Source: Aeromicrobium marinum DSM 15272 (lineage in GTDB: Bacteria > Actinomycetota > Actinomycetes > Propionibacteriales > Nocardioidaceae). Taken from it: a stretch of DNA of 64,000 nt. Position numbers and translations under genes: made by a program. The notes below the pieces were generated by a model that was given only the letters and a program-made list of their open reading frames with translations, was not told the DNA's origin and searched no databases. Positions within the stretch are counted from its first letter, which is position 1; every line of letters begins with the position of its first letter. The DNA lies in NCBI RefSeq assembly GCF_000160775.2, contig NZ_CM001024.1, forward strand, positions 2,091,163-2,155,162. Reading direction: 5' to 3'. Shown here one piece after another: positions 8,254 to 16,861 of the stretch.

Positions 8254-9377
8254 CGTTCGCCGCCGGGGAGCTCGGTGGGCGGCGGCGCGAAGTTCATGCC
8301 GCGCATGTTGATCGGTGGGCCGGACTGGCACTGGGCCGGGAAGAACGGCACGAAGCTCTCCTCGGAGGTCGGTCGCCACTGCCCCGGAGGCAGGTAGCCC
8401 TCGGTGCACGGCGGCGGCATCTGGTTCAGGTTGAGGTTGACCCGGCCGAACTTCTGGCCGCTGGGCGCCTCCAGGAGCGCCGACGGGCCGGCCGCGACCA
8501 GGCGGGGGAAGGTGACCAGGAGCTGCTCGAGGGCCGGCAGGCGTCGGGCCAGCACCTCGGTGACGTTGACGAGGGGCTGCAGCAGAGGGGGCAGCAGCCG
8601 CTGCAGGTCGCCCACCAGGGCGGTCAGCTCGACCGCTGCGGGCGCGGCGTCGGCGAGGACCGTCCGGAGGTCGGGGTCAGCACCCGCCAGTGTCTCGGTG
8701 ACCCCGTTCAGGTCCCGTGCCAACGCACGGATGTCGGGTGACACGTCCTGCTGGGTCTCCAGGACCGTGCGGGCGTTGCGCAACAGGCTGATCGTCGCGT
8801 CCTCGTTCTCCCGCGCGGACGCGATGAACAGCTGGGCGTTGTCGACCAGCGAGCGCAGCGGCGTGGCGTTGCCGGCGAACATCGCGCCGAGCTCGGTGAC
8901 CACGGTGTTCAGGTCGTCGCCGTCCAGGCTGGACACGAAGCGTGAGAGGTTGGTGAGCAGCTCGTCCTCGCCGAGCGGCAGGCTGTCGGCCGACCCCCGG
9001 ACCACGTCGCCCTGGCCCAGCATCGGACCCTCGGTCGAACCCGGTTCGAAGGACAGGTACTGCTCGCCCACCGCGCTGAGGTTGTAGACGAAGACCGCCG
9101 TGTCGGCCGGCACCTCCACGCCCTCGTCGATGCGTGCGGTCACCAGCAGGCCGTCGTCCCGGACCGTCATCGACGTGACCCGACCGATCGTGACGCCGCG
9201 GTACGTGACCTCACTGCCCTCGAACAGTCCGCCGGAGCCCGGCAGCGTGACCTGCACCGTGTACCCGCGGCCGAGCAGCCGGTCGACCACGCCGAGGTAG
9301 GACCCGCCGACGTACAGCAGCGACACGGCGCTGAGCAGCACGAAGGCGACCAGCCTGACCTTGATGCCCCGCCTCAT
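8250..9377 (-). CDS. mce4F: Mce family protein MceF
   Basis: This 375-residue protein has an N-terminal signal-anchor helix (about residues 8-28) and an MCE/MlaD domain (GYTVQVTLPGSGGLFEGSEVTYRGV, in pieces near residues 38-115). A long helical region and a Pro-rich C-terminal tail follow. MCE subunits form the periplasm-spanning channel of the importer. The ATG at 9377 overlaps the mce4E stop (ATGA). It is the last of six Mce genes in unbroken translational coupling. Assignment to Mce4 (sterol uptake) rests on the adjacent fdxD, hsd4A and kshAB. Confidence 0.9.
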   Translation of the reverse strand: MRRGIKVRLVAFVLLSAVSLLYVGGSYLGVVDRLLGRGYTVQVTLPGSGGLFEGSEVTYRGVTIGRVTSMTVRDDGLLVTARIDEGVEVPADTAVFVYNLSAVGEQYLSFEPGSTEGPMLGQGDVVRGSADSLPLGEDELLTNLSRFVSSLDGDDLNTVVTELGAMFAGNATPLRSLVDNAQLFIASARENEDATISLLRNARTVLETQQDVSPDIRALARDLNGVTETLAGADPDLRTVLADAAPAAVELTALVGDLQRLLPPLLQPLVNVTEVLARRLPALEQLLVTFPRLVAAGPSALLEAPSGQKFGRVNLNLNQMPPPCTEGYLPPGQWRPTSEESFVPFFPAQCQSGPPINMRGMNFAPPPTELPGGER

Positions 9378-10714
9378 CGCGCACCTCCGCCGAACAGGCC
9401 GGACAGCAGGTCCATGATCATGTTGCCCGAGCCGGTCGCACCCGGGGCGGGCGTCAGTCCGGGCAGGAGCGTCCTGGGCGGCTCCGCGGTCGGCGCCGGG
9501 CCGGCGAGCGGTTCGGGGACCGGGCCGCCCTGCTCGATGTTCGCCAGCACGCCGGCCACCTCCTCGACGGTCGCCTCCTCGCACAGCGGCAGGCTGCCGA
9601 GCACCGCGCAGAGCTGCTCGACGGCGCCACCGAGCGGCGAGCACAGCGGCGCGGCCGGAGTCGTGCGGCAGAGCTGCACGACGTCCTGCAGCGTCTCGGG
9701 GATCAGCCCGCCCTCGCTGACCGGGGTGAGCTTGAACTGCAGCCGGAAGACCACGTTGGCGAAGTCGCCGCGGATCGTGTCGGCCGCGTCGATGGGGAAC
9801 GGGTAGCTGGCGGCCGCGGTGAGGCCGGGGACGAGCGAGTCACCGGTGTCGGCCAGCGCCCGCAGGACCGGCTCCAGGCTCTCCAGACCGGCCACCAGGT
9901 CGTCCTTGACCTCGTCGATCACCCGGGTGCCGACGACGCCCAGCTGGTCGAGCTCGACGAGCACCTGCACCAACTCATCGTGCTGGTCCTGCAGCACGGC
10001 GACCGCCGGGGCGGCCGCGGCGATGGCGTCGGAGATGGTGTCCTTGTCGGCCACGAGGGTCGCGCTGAGTCCGTTCACCGACTCCAGCGCCGCGATGATG
10101 TCGTCGCGCTGCTGGTCGAGGGTGCCCACGAAGGTGTTGAGCGACCGCAACGTGTCCTGCACCTCGTCGGTGCGTCCGCTCATCATCTGGTTCAGCTCCG
10201 AGGTGATGGTCTGCAGCTGACCCACCCCGCCGCCGCTGAGCACGTAGGAGAGGGCGCCCAGCACCTCCTCGACCTCGGGGTTGCGGCCGCTGCGCTCGAG
10301 GGGGATCAGGTCGCCGTCGCCGAGCCGGCCGACATCGGCCGGGGTGGACCCGGTCAGCGGGTCGGGCTCGGGAGCGGACAGCTCGACGAACTTCTCGCCC
10401 AGCAGGCTGGTCTGACGGATCTCCGCCCGGGCGTTGGCGGGCAGCACGACGTCGTCGCGGATCCGCATCGTCAGTCGGGCGTTCCAGCCCACCCGGGTGA
10501 CCGACTCGACCTGGCCGACCGGGACGTCGGCCACCATCACCGAGGTCCGCGGGACGACGTTGAGGGCGTCGGCGAAGTCGGCACTGAACTCGATCGTCTC
10601 CTCGCCGCTGACGGCGCCGCCGGGCAGCGGGAGCTCGTAGAGGTCGACGGTGCACCCGCCGAGCAGCAGCACCGCGGCGATGCCGGTGGCCACGTGACGC
10701 AGCAGTCGCTTCAT
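9374..10714 (-). CDS. mce4E: Mce family lipoprotein MceE
   Basis: This 446-residue lipoprotein has a signal peptide ending in the lipobox LLGGC, with the lipid-carrying Cys near residue 21. An MCE domain follows (ADFADALNVVPRTSVMVADVPVG), then a long helical section and a Pro/Ala/Gly-rich tail. MceE is the usual lipoprotein member of the six-subunit set. ATG at 10714 overlaps the mce4D stop. The gene is on the same polycistronic message as the other mce genes. Confidence 0.9.
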   Translation of the reverse strand: MKRLLRHVATGIAAVLLLGGCTVDLYELPLPGGAVSGEETIEFSADFADALNVVPRTSVMVADVPVGQVESVTRVGWNARLTMRIRDDVVLPANARAEIRQTSLLGEKFVELSAPEPDPLTGSTPADVGRLGDGDLIPLERSGRNPEVEEVLGALSYVLSGGGVGQLQTITSELNQMMSGRTDEVQDTLRSLNTFVGTLDQQRDDIIAALESVNGLSATLVADKDTISDAIAAAAPAVAVLQDQHDELVQVLVELDQLGVVGTRVIDEVKDDLVAGLESLEPVLRALADTGDSLVPGLTAAASYPFPIDAADTIRGDFANVVFRLQFKLTPVSEGGLIPETLQDVVQLCRTTPAAPLCSPLGGAVEQLCAVLGSLPLCEEATVEEVAGVLANIEQGGPVPEPLAGPAPTAEPPRTLLPGLTPAPGATGSGNMIMDLLSGLFGGGAR

Positions 10715-11940
10715 CGCGGACCCCCTCCGAGCAGCTCGAGCAGCGACAGCGGACCGTCCAGTCCCGGCAGTGCCGCCGGGGGCGGGGTCAGCGGATCGGG
10801 AGACGCCCCGGGGGCCGGGGCGGTCGTGCCGCCCGGGGGCACCTGGTCGACCAGGTCCGTCCCGGGGGCTGCTGCGGGGATGAGCGGTTCCAGCAGACCG
10901 GTGACGACGTCGCACAGGAACGCCGGGAACCCGGCGTTGAGGAGGGTCTGGCACAGGAACTGGTCGGGCCGGAACTGGATGCCGGGGGCGATCTGCAGGC
11001 GGGACCCGAACGTGCCGGTGGTGGGCTCGAAGGCGACCGCCAGGTTGCCCAGGGCGAGCGGACCCTTCTGCACGACCAGCCCGACCGCCTCCTTCTGGCG
11101 GTCGACCCGTTCGATGAGGCTGGTGAGCAGCTCCACGTCGGTGCTGAGCGCCTCACGGTTCTCGCCGACGAAGCCCTCGACCGAGCCCAGGACGTCGGCC
11201 AGCGAGGCCAGCACCTGCTCCAGCTCCTCGCGCTCACCGGCGAACTGCTCGGACACCGCGGCCAGCTCCTGCACGAACGCCTCGACGGTGGAGTCGTTGG
11301 CGGCCAGCGTGTCCGTGATCTGGGCGAGGTCGCGAACGGTCTCGAACAGCGGCCCACGGTTGGCGGCGAAGGTCTCGGCGGCGGCGGACAGGTTGCGGAT
11401 CGTCTCGGACCCCAGGGCTCCGTTGCCGTCGAGCGCCGCGGCTCCGGCCGACAGCAGACCGTCGAGCGCTCCGCTGGTCTCGCCCTCCTTCGGTCCGAGG
11501 GTGGTGGCCAGGTCGTCCAGCGAGCTGAACATTCGGTCGAGCTCGATCGGGGTCTGCGTCCGGTCGAGCGGGATGTCGCCGCCGTCGGGCATCTCCGGTC
11601 CACCGGCGTAGGCCGGGAACACCTGGACGTACCTGTCGGCGACCAGGGTGGGCGTGACGACGGCGGCTCGTGCGCCCGCCGGCAGCTGGTACTCGGCGTC
11701 GTACTCCATCTCGACCCGCACGCTGTTGCCGTCGGGGACGAGGGCCGTGACCTCACCGATCCGCACGCCCATGACCCGGACCTCGGTCCCCGGGTACACC
11801 GCGGTGGCCCGGTCGAAGCTGGCCGTGAGGGTCCGGGTGTCGCCGCCGACCACGAGGAAGGCCGCGACGAGCAGGGCCAGCACGACGGGCACCACGATCG
11901 CGGTCCGGGTGGCGCGCAGCCAGCGCGAGAAGCCGTTCAT
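10711..11940 (-). CDS. mce4D: Mce family protein MceD
   Basis: This 409-residue subunit has an N-terminal signal anchor (residues 14-33), an MCE domain with TASFDRATAVYPGTEVRVMG near residues 39-60, a coiled-coil-prone helical part, and a Pro-rich C-terminus. It forms part of the hexameric Mce needle for lipid or sterol import. ATG at 11940 overlaps the mce4C stop. The order A to F is the canonical one. Confidence 0.9.
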   Translation of the reverse strand: MNGFSRWLRATRTAIVVPVVLALLVAAFLVVGGDTRTLTASFDRATAVYPGTEVRVMGVRIGEVTALVPDGNSVRVEMEYDAEYQLPAGARAAVVTPTLVADRYVQVFPAYAGGPEMPDGGDIPLDRTQTPIELDRMFSSLDDLATTLGPKEGETSGALDGLLSAGAAALDGNGALGSETIRNLSAAAETFAANRGPLFETVRDLAQITDTLAANDSTVEAFVQELAAVSEQFAGEREELEQVLASLADVLGSVEGFVGENREALSTDVELLTSLIERVDRQKEAVGLVVQKGPLALGNLAVAFEPTTGTFGSRLQIAPGIQFRPDQFLCQTLLNAGFPAFLCDVVTGLLEPLIPAAAPGTDLVDQVPPGGTTAPAPGASPDPLTPPPAALPGLDGPLSLLELLGGGPR

Positions 11941-12923
11941 CGGGTCCCTCCCGCCGGGCCGGGCACGAACTCGCCGGAGAAGACGCCGATGATGTTCGGC
12001 ACGTAGGCGCCGAACCACGGCCCCGAACCGACGACGTTGCCCAGGATGTTGACGTAGGGGCCGTAGTTGCGCAGCAGCTCCTCGACCTGGTCCTCGCGCT
12101 CCTGGAGGAAGCTGAGGACGTCGTCCAGCTGGGCCAGGGTCGGCGCGAGCTGCTCGCGGTTGTCGTCGACCACGCCCCGCAGCTGGACCGCCAGCTGGTC
12201 GGCGTTGACCAGCAGCGCGTTGATGGCCTCCTTGCGCTGCCGCAGCTCGGCGAAGACCAGGTTGGCGTTCTCCATCAGCTGCACGAGGTCACCCTTGCGC
12301 TCGTCGAGCAGACCCGTCACGTTGCGCGATCGCGCCAGCAGCTCCTCGAGCTCGGCGTCACGCGACGCGATCGTCTCCGACAGCGCGGAGAGTCCGCCGA
12401 GGCTCGAGCGGATCTCCGGGGTGGCGGCGTCGAGGGTCTCGGCCAACGAGTCGAGGGCGGCCGTGAGGTTCTCGCGGTTGGTCTGCTCGGTCTGGGTGGT
12501 GAGCTGCCCGAGGGTCTGGACGATGTCGAAGGTGACGTCGGTGCGGGCCAGCGGGATGGTGTCCCCCTCGGGCATGGTGCCACCGCCACGCGAGGTGAGG
12601 CTGAGGAACTTGTCGCCCAGCAGGCTCTTGACCTCGACGGCCGCGCGGGTGTCCTCGCCCAGGGTGATGCCCTTGACGTCGAACTCGGCGATGACCATCT
12701 CCGGACCGATCGTGATGTCGTTGACCCGGCCCACGTGGATGCCCGCCACCTGCACCGTGCTGCCGACCCGGAGCCCGCTGGCGTCGGTGAGCTCGGCGTA
12801 GTAGGTCGCTCCACGGAAGCCGGGGAGCTTCTGCAGGTTGAACGAGCCGGCCAGGAGGAGCAGGAGCACCACGAGCGCGACGATCCCCAGTCGCTTGACC
12901 TGCCGGTCGCTGCGCGCCGCCAT
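11937..12923 (-). CDS. mce4C: Mce family protein MceC
   Basis: This 328-residue subunit has a basic N-terminus, one anchor helix (about residues 13-27), an MCE domain (LTDASGLRVGSTVQVAGIHVG), and a helical C-terminal half. The ATG at 12923 shares its A with the mce4B stop (TGATG) and was preferred over a GTG nine bases upstream for that coupling. It acts in the Mce4-type importer with its neighbours. Confidence 0.9.
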   Translation of the reverse strand: MAARSDRQVKRLGIVALVVLLLLLAGSFNLQKLPGFRGATYYAELTDASGLRVGSTVQVAGIHVGRVNDITIGPEMVIAEFDVKGITLGEDTRAAVEVKSLLGDKFLSLTSRGGGTMPEGDTIPLARTDVTFDIVQTLGQLTTQTEQTNRENLTAALDSLAETLDAATPEIRSSLGGLSALSETIASRDAELEELLARSRNVTGLLDERKGDLVQLMENANLVFAELRQRKEAINALLVNADQLAVQLRGVVDDNREQLAPTLAQLDDVLSFLQEREDQVEELLRNYGPYVNILGNVVGSGPWFGAYVPNIIGVFSGEFVPGPAGGTR

Positions 12924-14053
12924 CACTGGCACCTGTCCGCGCGGCTGACCAACGTGAACTCCGAGAGGTTCTTCTGGATCTCGGGGGTCAGGAGATTCAT
13001 GACCTCACTCGGCAGGACGATGCCGCCCTGGAACTCGCAGAGGTAGTAGTTGTACCAGGATCCGTAGACGCCGATCCGGGTCTGCTTGGACAACATGTCG
13101 GGCAGCAGGTCGAGGGTGCGGTCGAGCCGGTCCTTGTTCTCCGGCTGGGCCAGGACCGTGAAGAGGCGTCCCAGCTCGGCGATGTCGGCCTGGAGGGCGG
13201 GGCGGGAGTCCGACAGCAGCTCGGCGACCCGCTCGGTCAGGTCCGCGACGTTGGGCAGGGAGGCCCCGATGACCTCGCGGTCGGTGGCGAGGTCCCCGAA
13301 CCAGGTTCTCAGGCTCACGATCAGCGCGTTGAGCTCGGCGTTGCGGTCGTCGACCGTCGTCATCAACGTCGTCAGGTTGGTGACCACCTCGCCGATGAGC
13401 AGGTCGCGGTCGGCCAGGTTGGTCGTGAGCGAGGCGGTGTTGGCGAGCAGCTGCTGCACCGTGCCGCCCTCGCCCTGGAGCACCCGCACCAGGTTGAGCG
13501 ACAGCTCGTTGACGTCCTCGGGCCGCAGGGCGGCGAACAGCGGCTGGAACCCGTTGAACAGCTCCGTCAGGTTCAATGCCGGCGTCGTGCGGTCCACCGG
13601 GAGCGTCGCACCGGGCTCGAGCGGCGAACCGGCCGACACGGGGGCCACGGCGTCGACCTGCTCCAGCGCCGTGTCCTGACCGATCGGCCCCAGCCCGGGC
13701 GGACCCTCGGTGAGGGCCATGTAGCGGTCACCGATCAGGTTGAGGTAGCGCACGCTCGCCTCGGTGCGATCGGTCAGCGCGACGTCCTCGAGCACCTCGA
13801 AGGTGACGACGGCGCGGTCGCGACCCTCGAAGTCGACGTCCTTGATGCGGCCGACCGCGACACCGGCGACCCGGACGTCGTCGCCCGGGGCCAGCTCCGA
13901 GGCGTTGGTGTAGACCGCGCGGTACTCGGTGAAGGTGCCGTCCCCGACACCTCCGATGATGCCCACGAGCGCCGAGGTGACGATGACCGACACCAGGGCG
14001 AAGATCCCGAACCGGGCGAGGTCCAGGAAGAAGGCCGCGTCGCGCTTCCTCAT
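12923..14053 (-). CDS. mce4B: Mce family protein MceB
   Basis: This 376-residue subunit has an anchor helix at about residues 14-36, an MCE domain (VYTNASELAPGDDVRVAGVAVG), a helical section and a C-terminal part with a Cys pair (YYLCEFQGG and RADRCQ). The ATG at 14053 overlaps the mce4A stop (ATGA). It is the second MCE subunit of the importer operon. Confidence 0.9.
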   Translation of the reverse strand: MRKRDAAFFLDLARFGIFALVSVIVTSALVGIIGGVGDGTFTEYRAVYTNASELAPGDDVRVAGVAVGRIKDVDFEGRDRAVVTFEVLEDVALTDRTEASVRYLNLIGDRYMALTEGPPGLGPIGQDTALEQVDAVAPVSAGSPLEPGATLPVDRTTPALNLTELFNGFQPLFAALRPEDVNELSLNLVRVLQGEGGTVQQLLANTASLTTNLADRDLLIGEVVTNLTTLMTTVDDRNAELNALIVSLRTWFGDLATDREVIGASLPNVADLTERVAELLSDSRPALQADIAELGRLFTVLAQPENKDRLDRTLDLLPDMLSKQTRIGVYGSWYNYYLCEFQGGIVLPSEVMNLLTPEIQKNLSEFTLVSRADRCQ

Positions 14054-15186
14054 CCGAGGCCTCCGTCCGGGTTGTCCTTGTCGGTGCCGTCGTTGAGCGG
14101 CAGGAATCCGGCCGGGTTGTCGTAGTCGTCGGGCAGACCCAGGCACCACGGCCCGCGGCCGACCTCGCCGTACGAGGGGGCGTCGGCCGCGGTGTAGGCC
14201 GCGCGTTGGGGAGCCCCGAGCTCGAGCGTCTGGTGGATGATGTCGTTCTGGAAGACGTTCTCGGTGTCGGGGATCTGGCGGTCGAGGCCGGTGAGCAGGC
14301 AGTTGAGCATCGGCGAGTAGGTGTCCAGCAGCGACAGCAGCGGGCGGCCCGACCGGGTCTGGGCGATCAGCAGCTCCTCGTTGTCGGCCAGGGTCGTGCG
14401 GCTGATGGTGGCCAGGCCCGTGATCGACGTCAGCGCCCGGTTGAGGTCGCCCTCGAGGTCGGTGACGGTGCGGGCCGTGACCGTGGCGTTGCGCAGCACG
14501 CCGATCAGGTCCGGAGCGCTGAGCCGGTAGGTCTCGGCCACGTCGGTGAGCAGCCGGAGGTCGGTCTGCAGGGTCGGCAGCTCCGGCGTGATGCGCTTCA
14601 GGTAGGCGTTGAGGTCGACGAGCGTGTCGCCGATCTGCGCCCCGTTGCCCTGCAGCGCCCGCGAGAGGCTGAACAACGTGGCGTTGAGCTGGGCCGGCTG
14701 CACCGAGCGCAGCACCGGGAACAGGTCGGCCAGGATCGCCTGCAGCTCGACGTTGGTGGACACCCGGTCCGAGGTGACCACGGCGCCGTCGCGCAGCGGT
14801 GGCGCGGCACTGCCGGCCGTGGGCACCAGCTCGACGTAGTGCTGGCCGAACAGTGTGGTCGGCAGGATGCGGACGTCGAGGTCGGACGGCAGGTTGCGGG
14901 CCGCGTCGGGCTCGAGCGCCAGGGTGATGACGGCCTGCTCACCGTCGCTCTCGATCGACCGGACCTGACCCACCAGGGCGCCGTACACCCGGACGTCGCC
15001 GAACCGCGCCAGCTGGAGACCGGCCTTGTCGGCCATGACGGTGACCGTGGTGCTGGTGGTGAACCGCTTGTCGTAGATCGCGATCGACAGTCCGATGAGC
15101 AGCGCGATGGAGACGATGGAGACGAGGCCGGCCACCAGGAGCCGGCGGTGCTCGGCCTGGTTGTCGTGGTAGAGGTTGACGAGCAT
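14050..15186 (-). CDS. mce4A: Mce family protein MceA
   Basis: This 378-residue first MCE subunit has an anchor helix (residues 16-36), an MCE domain (VTVMADKAGLQLARFGDVRVYG), the LPTTLFGQHYVELVP strand typical of MceA, and a long helical region. The start at 15186 lies five bases after the yrbE4B stop. With YrbE4A/B it should form the permease-plus-needle complex; the MceG ATPase that powers Mce systems is not encoded in this window. Confidence 0.92.
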   Translation of the reverse strand: MLVNLYHDNQAEHRRLLVAGLVSIVSIALLIGLSIAIYDKRFTTSTTVTVMADKAGLQLARFGDVRVYGALVGQVRSIESDGEQAVITLALEPDAARNLPSDLDVRILPTTLFGQHYVELVPTAGSAAPPLRDGAVVTSDRVSTNVELQAILADLFPVLRSVQPAQLNATLFSLSRALQGNGAQIGDTLVDLNAYLKRITPELPTLQTDLRLLTDVAETYRLSAPDLIGVLRNATVTARTVTDLEGDLNRALTSITGLATISRTTLADNEELLIAQTRSGRPLLSLLDTYSPMLNCLLTGLDRQIPDTENVFQNDIIHQTLELGAPQRAAYTAADAPSYGEVGRGPWCLGLPDDYDNPAGFLPLNDGTDKDNPDGGLG

Positions 15187-15190
15187 CGCG

Positions 15191-16030
15191 CTACCCCGTG
15201 ATCCGGACCGTGGTCGTCGATCCCCAGATCGCGAACGTGAGGAAGAAGTCCGTCACCACGACGAACACGATCGAGGTGCGGATCGCCCGGCCCACGGCCC
15301 GACCGACCCCGGCCGGTCCGTCGGAGGCGGTGTACCCGTAGTAGCAGTGGATCAGGATGATCCCGACGGCCAGGACCGCCAGCTTGAAGAACGACCACAG
15401 GATGTCGCCGGGCGGCAGGAACTGGATGAAGTAGTGGTCGTAGGTGCCGGCCGACTCGCCGTAGATCAGGGTCGTGATGAGCCGGGGCGCCAGGTACGAC
15501 GCCACCAGGGCGACGCTGTACAGCGGGATCACCGCGATGAACGCGGCGATCATCCGGGTGGTCACGAGGAACGGCAGGGACGGCACGCCCATGACCTCGA
15601 GGGCGTCGATCTCCTCGGAGATCCGCATGGCGCCGAGCCGCGCGGTGTAGCCACAGCCCACCGTGGCGGCCAACGCGATGGCGGCCACCAGCGGGGCCAC
15701 CTCGCGGGTGTTGAAGTATGCCGAGATGAAGGCCGTGAACTTCGCGACCCCGATCTCGCTCAGCGCGGCGTAGCCGTTGAGGCCGACGCCGGTACCCGCG
15801 AAGAACGCCAGGAACGCGATGACGCCCACGGTGCCGGCGATGACCGAGATGCCACCGACACCGAAGACGACCTCGGCGAGGGTCTTGGAGATCTCCTTGC
15901 GGTACAGCCGCACGGTGCGGGGCGTCCAGGCCAGCGCCTTGACGTAGAAGATGAGCTGGTCGCCCAGCGTCTCGACCCGGCGGCGTCGCTCGGTGACGAA
16001 CGCCCGTCCCATCTCGGTGGCCGCGCTCAT
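15191..16030 (-). CDS. yrbE4B: Mce permease subunit YrbE4B (MlaE family)
   Basis: This 279-residue integral membrane protein has five or six hydrophobic segments. The MlaE coupling-helix motif RISEEIDALEVMGVPSLPFLV contacts the cytoplasmic ATPase. YrbE pairs form the permease of Mce ABC importers. The ATG at 16030 shares a base with the yrbE4A stop (TGATG). Confidence 0.92.
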   Translation of the reverse strand: MSAATEMGRAFVTERRRRVETLGDQLIFYVKALAWTPRTVRLYRKEISKTLAEVVFGVGGISVIAGTVGVIAFLAFFAGTGVGLNGYAALSEIGVAKFTAFISAYFNTREVAPLVAAIALAATVGCGYTARLGAMRISEEIDALEVMGVPSLPFLVTTRMIAAFIAVIPLYSVALVASYLAPRLITTLIYGESAGTYDHYFIQFLPPGDILWSFFKLAVLAVGIILIHCYYGYTASDGPAGVGRAVGRAIRTSIVFVVVTDFFLTFAIWGSTTTVRITG

Positions 16031-16803
16031 CAGACACCTGCCTGGGGGACGATCTGGAAGTACAGGGCCGTGATGATCGCGTTGAGCAGGAACAGCAGCA
16101 TGAACGCGAGGATGACCGCCTCGTTGACGGCGCGGCCCACACCACTGGGACCACCACCGGCCGTGAGTCCCTTGTTGGCCGCCACGATCGCGGTGAGGAA
16201 CCCGAAGACCGCAGCCTTGACCATCGCCACGTAGACGTCGGGCAGGGTCGCGAGGGCCGCGAAGGACGACAGGAACGCGCCGGCGGACCCGCCCTGGACG
16301 ACGACGGTGAAGAAGTACCCGCCCGCGATGCCCGCGGTGATGACGATGCCGTTGATCAGCAGCGCCACCGCGACCGTGGCCAGCGCCCGGGGGACGACCA
16401 GCCGTGCCAGGGGGTCGATGCCGAGCACCTCCATGGCGTCGATCTCCTCGCGGATCTTGCGCGCGCCGAGGTCCGAGCAGATGGCCGACCCGGCCGCGCC
16501 CGCGATGACCAGGGCCGCGGCGATCGGTGCGGCCTCACGCACCGTCGCGAGCACCGCGGTGGCACCGGCGAACGACTGCGCACCCAGCTGGCCCGTGAGG
16601 CTACCGACCTGCAGGGCGATGATCGCGCCGAACGGGATCGACACGAGGATCGTCGGCACGAGAGTGACGCTGGTGATGAACCACGCCTGCTCCACGAACT
16701 CGCGGGTCTGGAAGCGGGTCGTGAAGGTCAGCCGGAGCACGTCGATCGCCATGCCGGCGATCTGACCGGGTCCACGGAGCACCGAGGAGAGGCTCAACGC
16801 CAT
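16030..16803 (-). CDS. yrbE4A: Mce permease subunit YrbE4A (MlaE family)
   Basis: This 257-residue membrane protein of the MlaE family has the coupling motif KIREEIDAMEVLGIDPLARLV and five hydrophobic segments. The ATG at 16803 was chosen over an in-frame start 39 bases upstream because a strong GGAGGTGGAGA ribosome-binding site stands directly before it. It is separated from the upstream flavoprotein gene by 58 bases containing no KstR site. The importer is therefore probably transcribed from the kshA promoter, or from an unseen internal one. Confidence 0.92.
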   Translation of the reverse strand: MALSLSSVLRGPGQIAGMAIDVLRLTFTTRFQTREFVEQAWFITSVTLVPTILVSIPFGAIIALQVGSLTGQLGAQSFAGATAVLATVREAAPIAAALVIAGAAGSAICSDLGARKIREEIDAMEVLGIDPLARLVVPRALATVAVALLINGIVITAGIAGGYFFTVVVQGGSAGAFLSSFAALATLPDVYVAMVKAAVFGFLTAIVAANKGLTAGGGPSGVGRAVNEAVILAFMLLFLLNAIITALYFQIVPQAGV

Positions 16804-16861
16804 GTCTCCACCTCCGACTCCTGGGTCCCGGGGCGCCGACACCCGGGGCGGGCACGGACGG

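Noticed and set aside
16804..16861. KstR-type operator before yrbE4A
   Set aside because: No AACnnGTT core or clear palindrome occurs in this 58-base gap.
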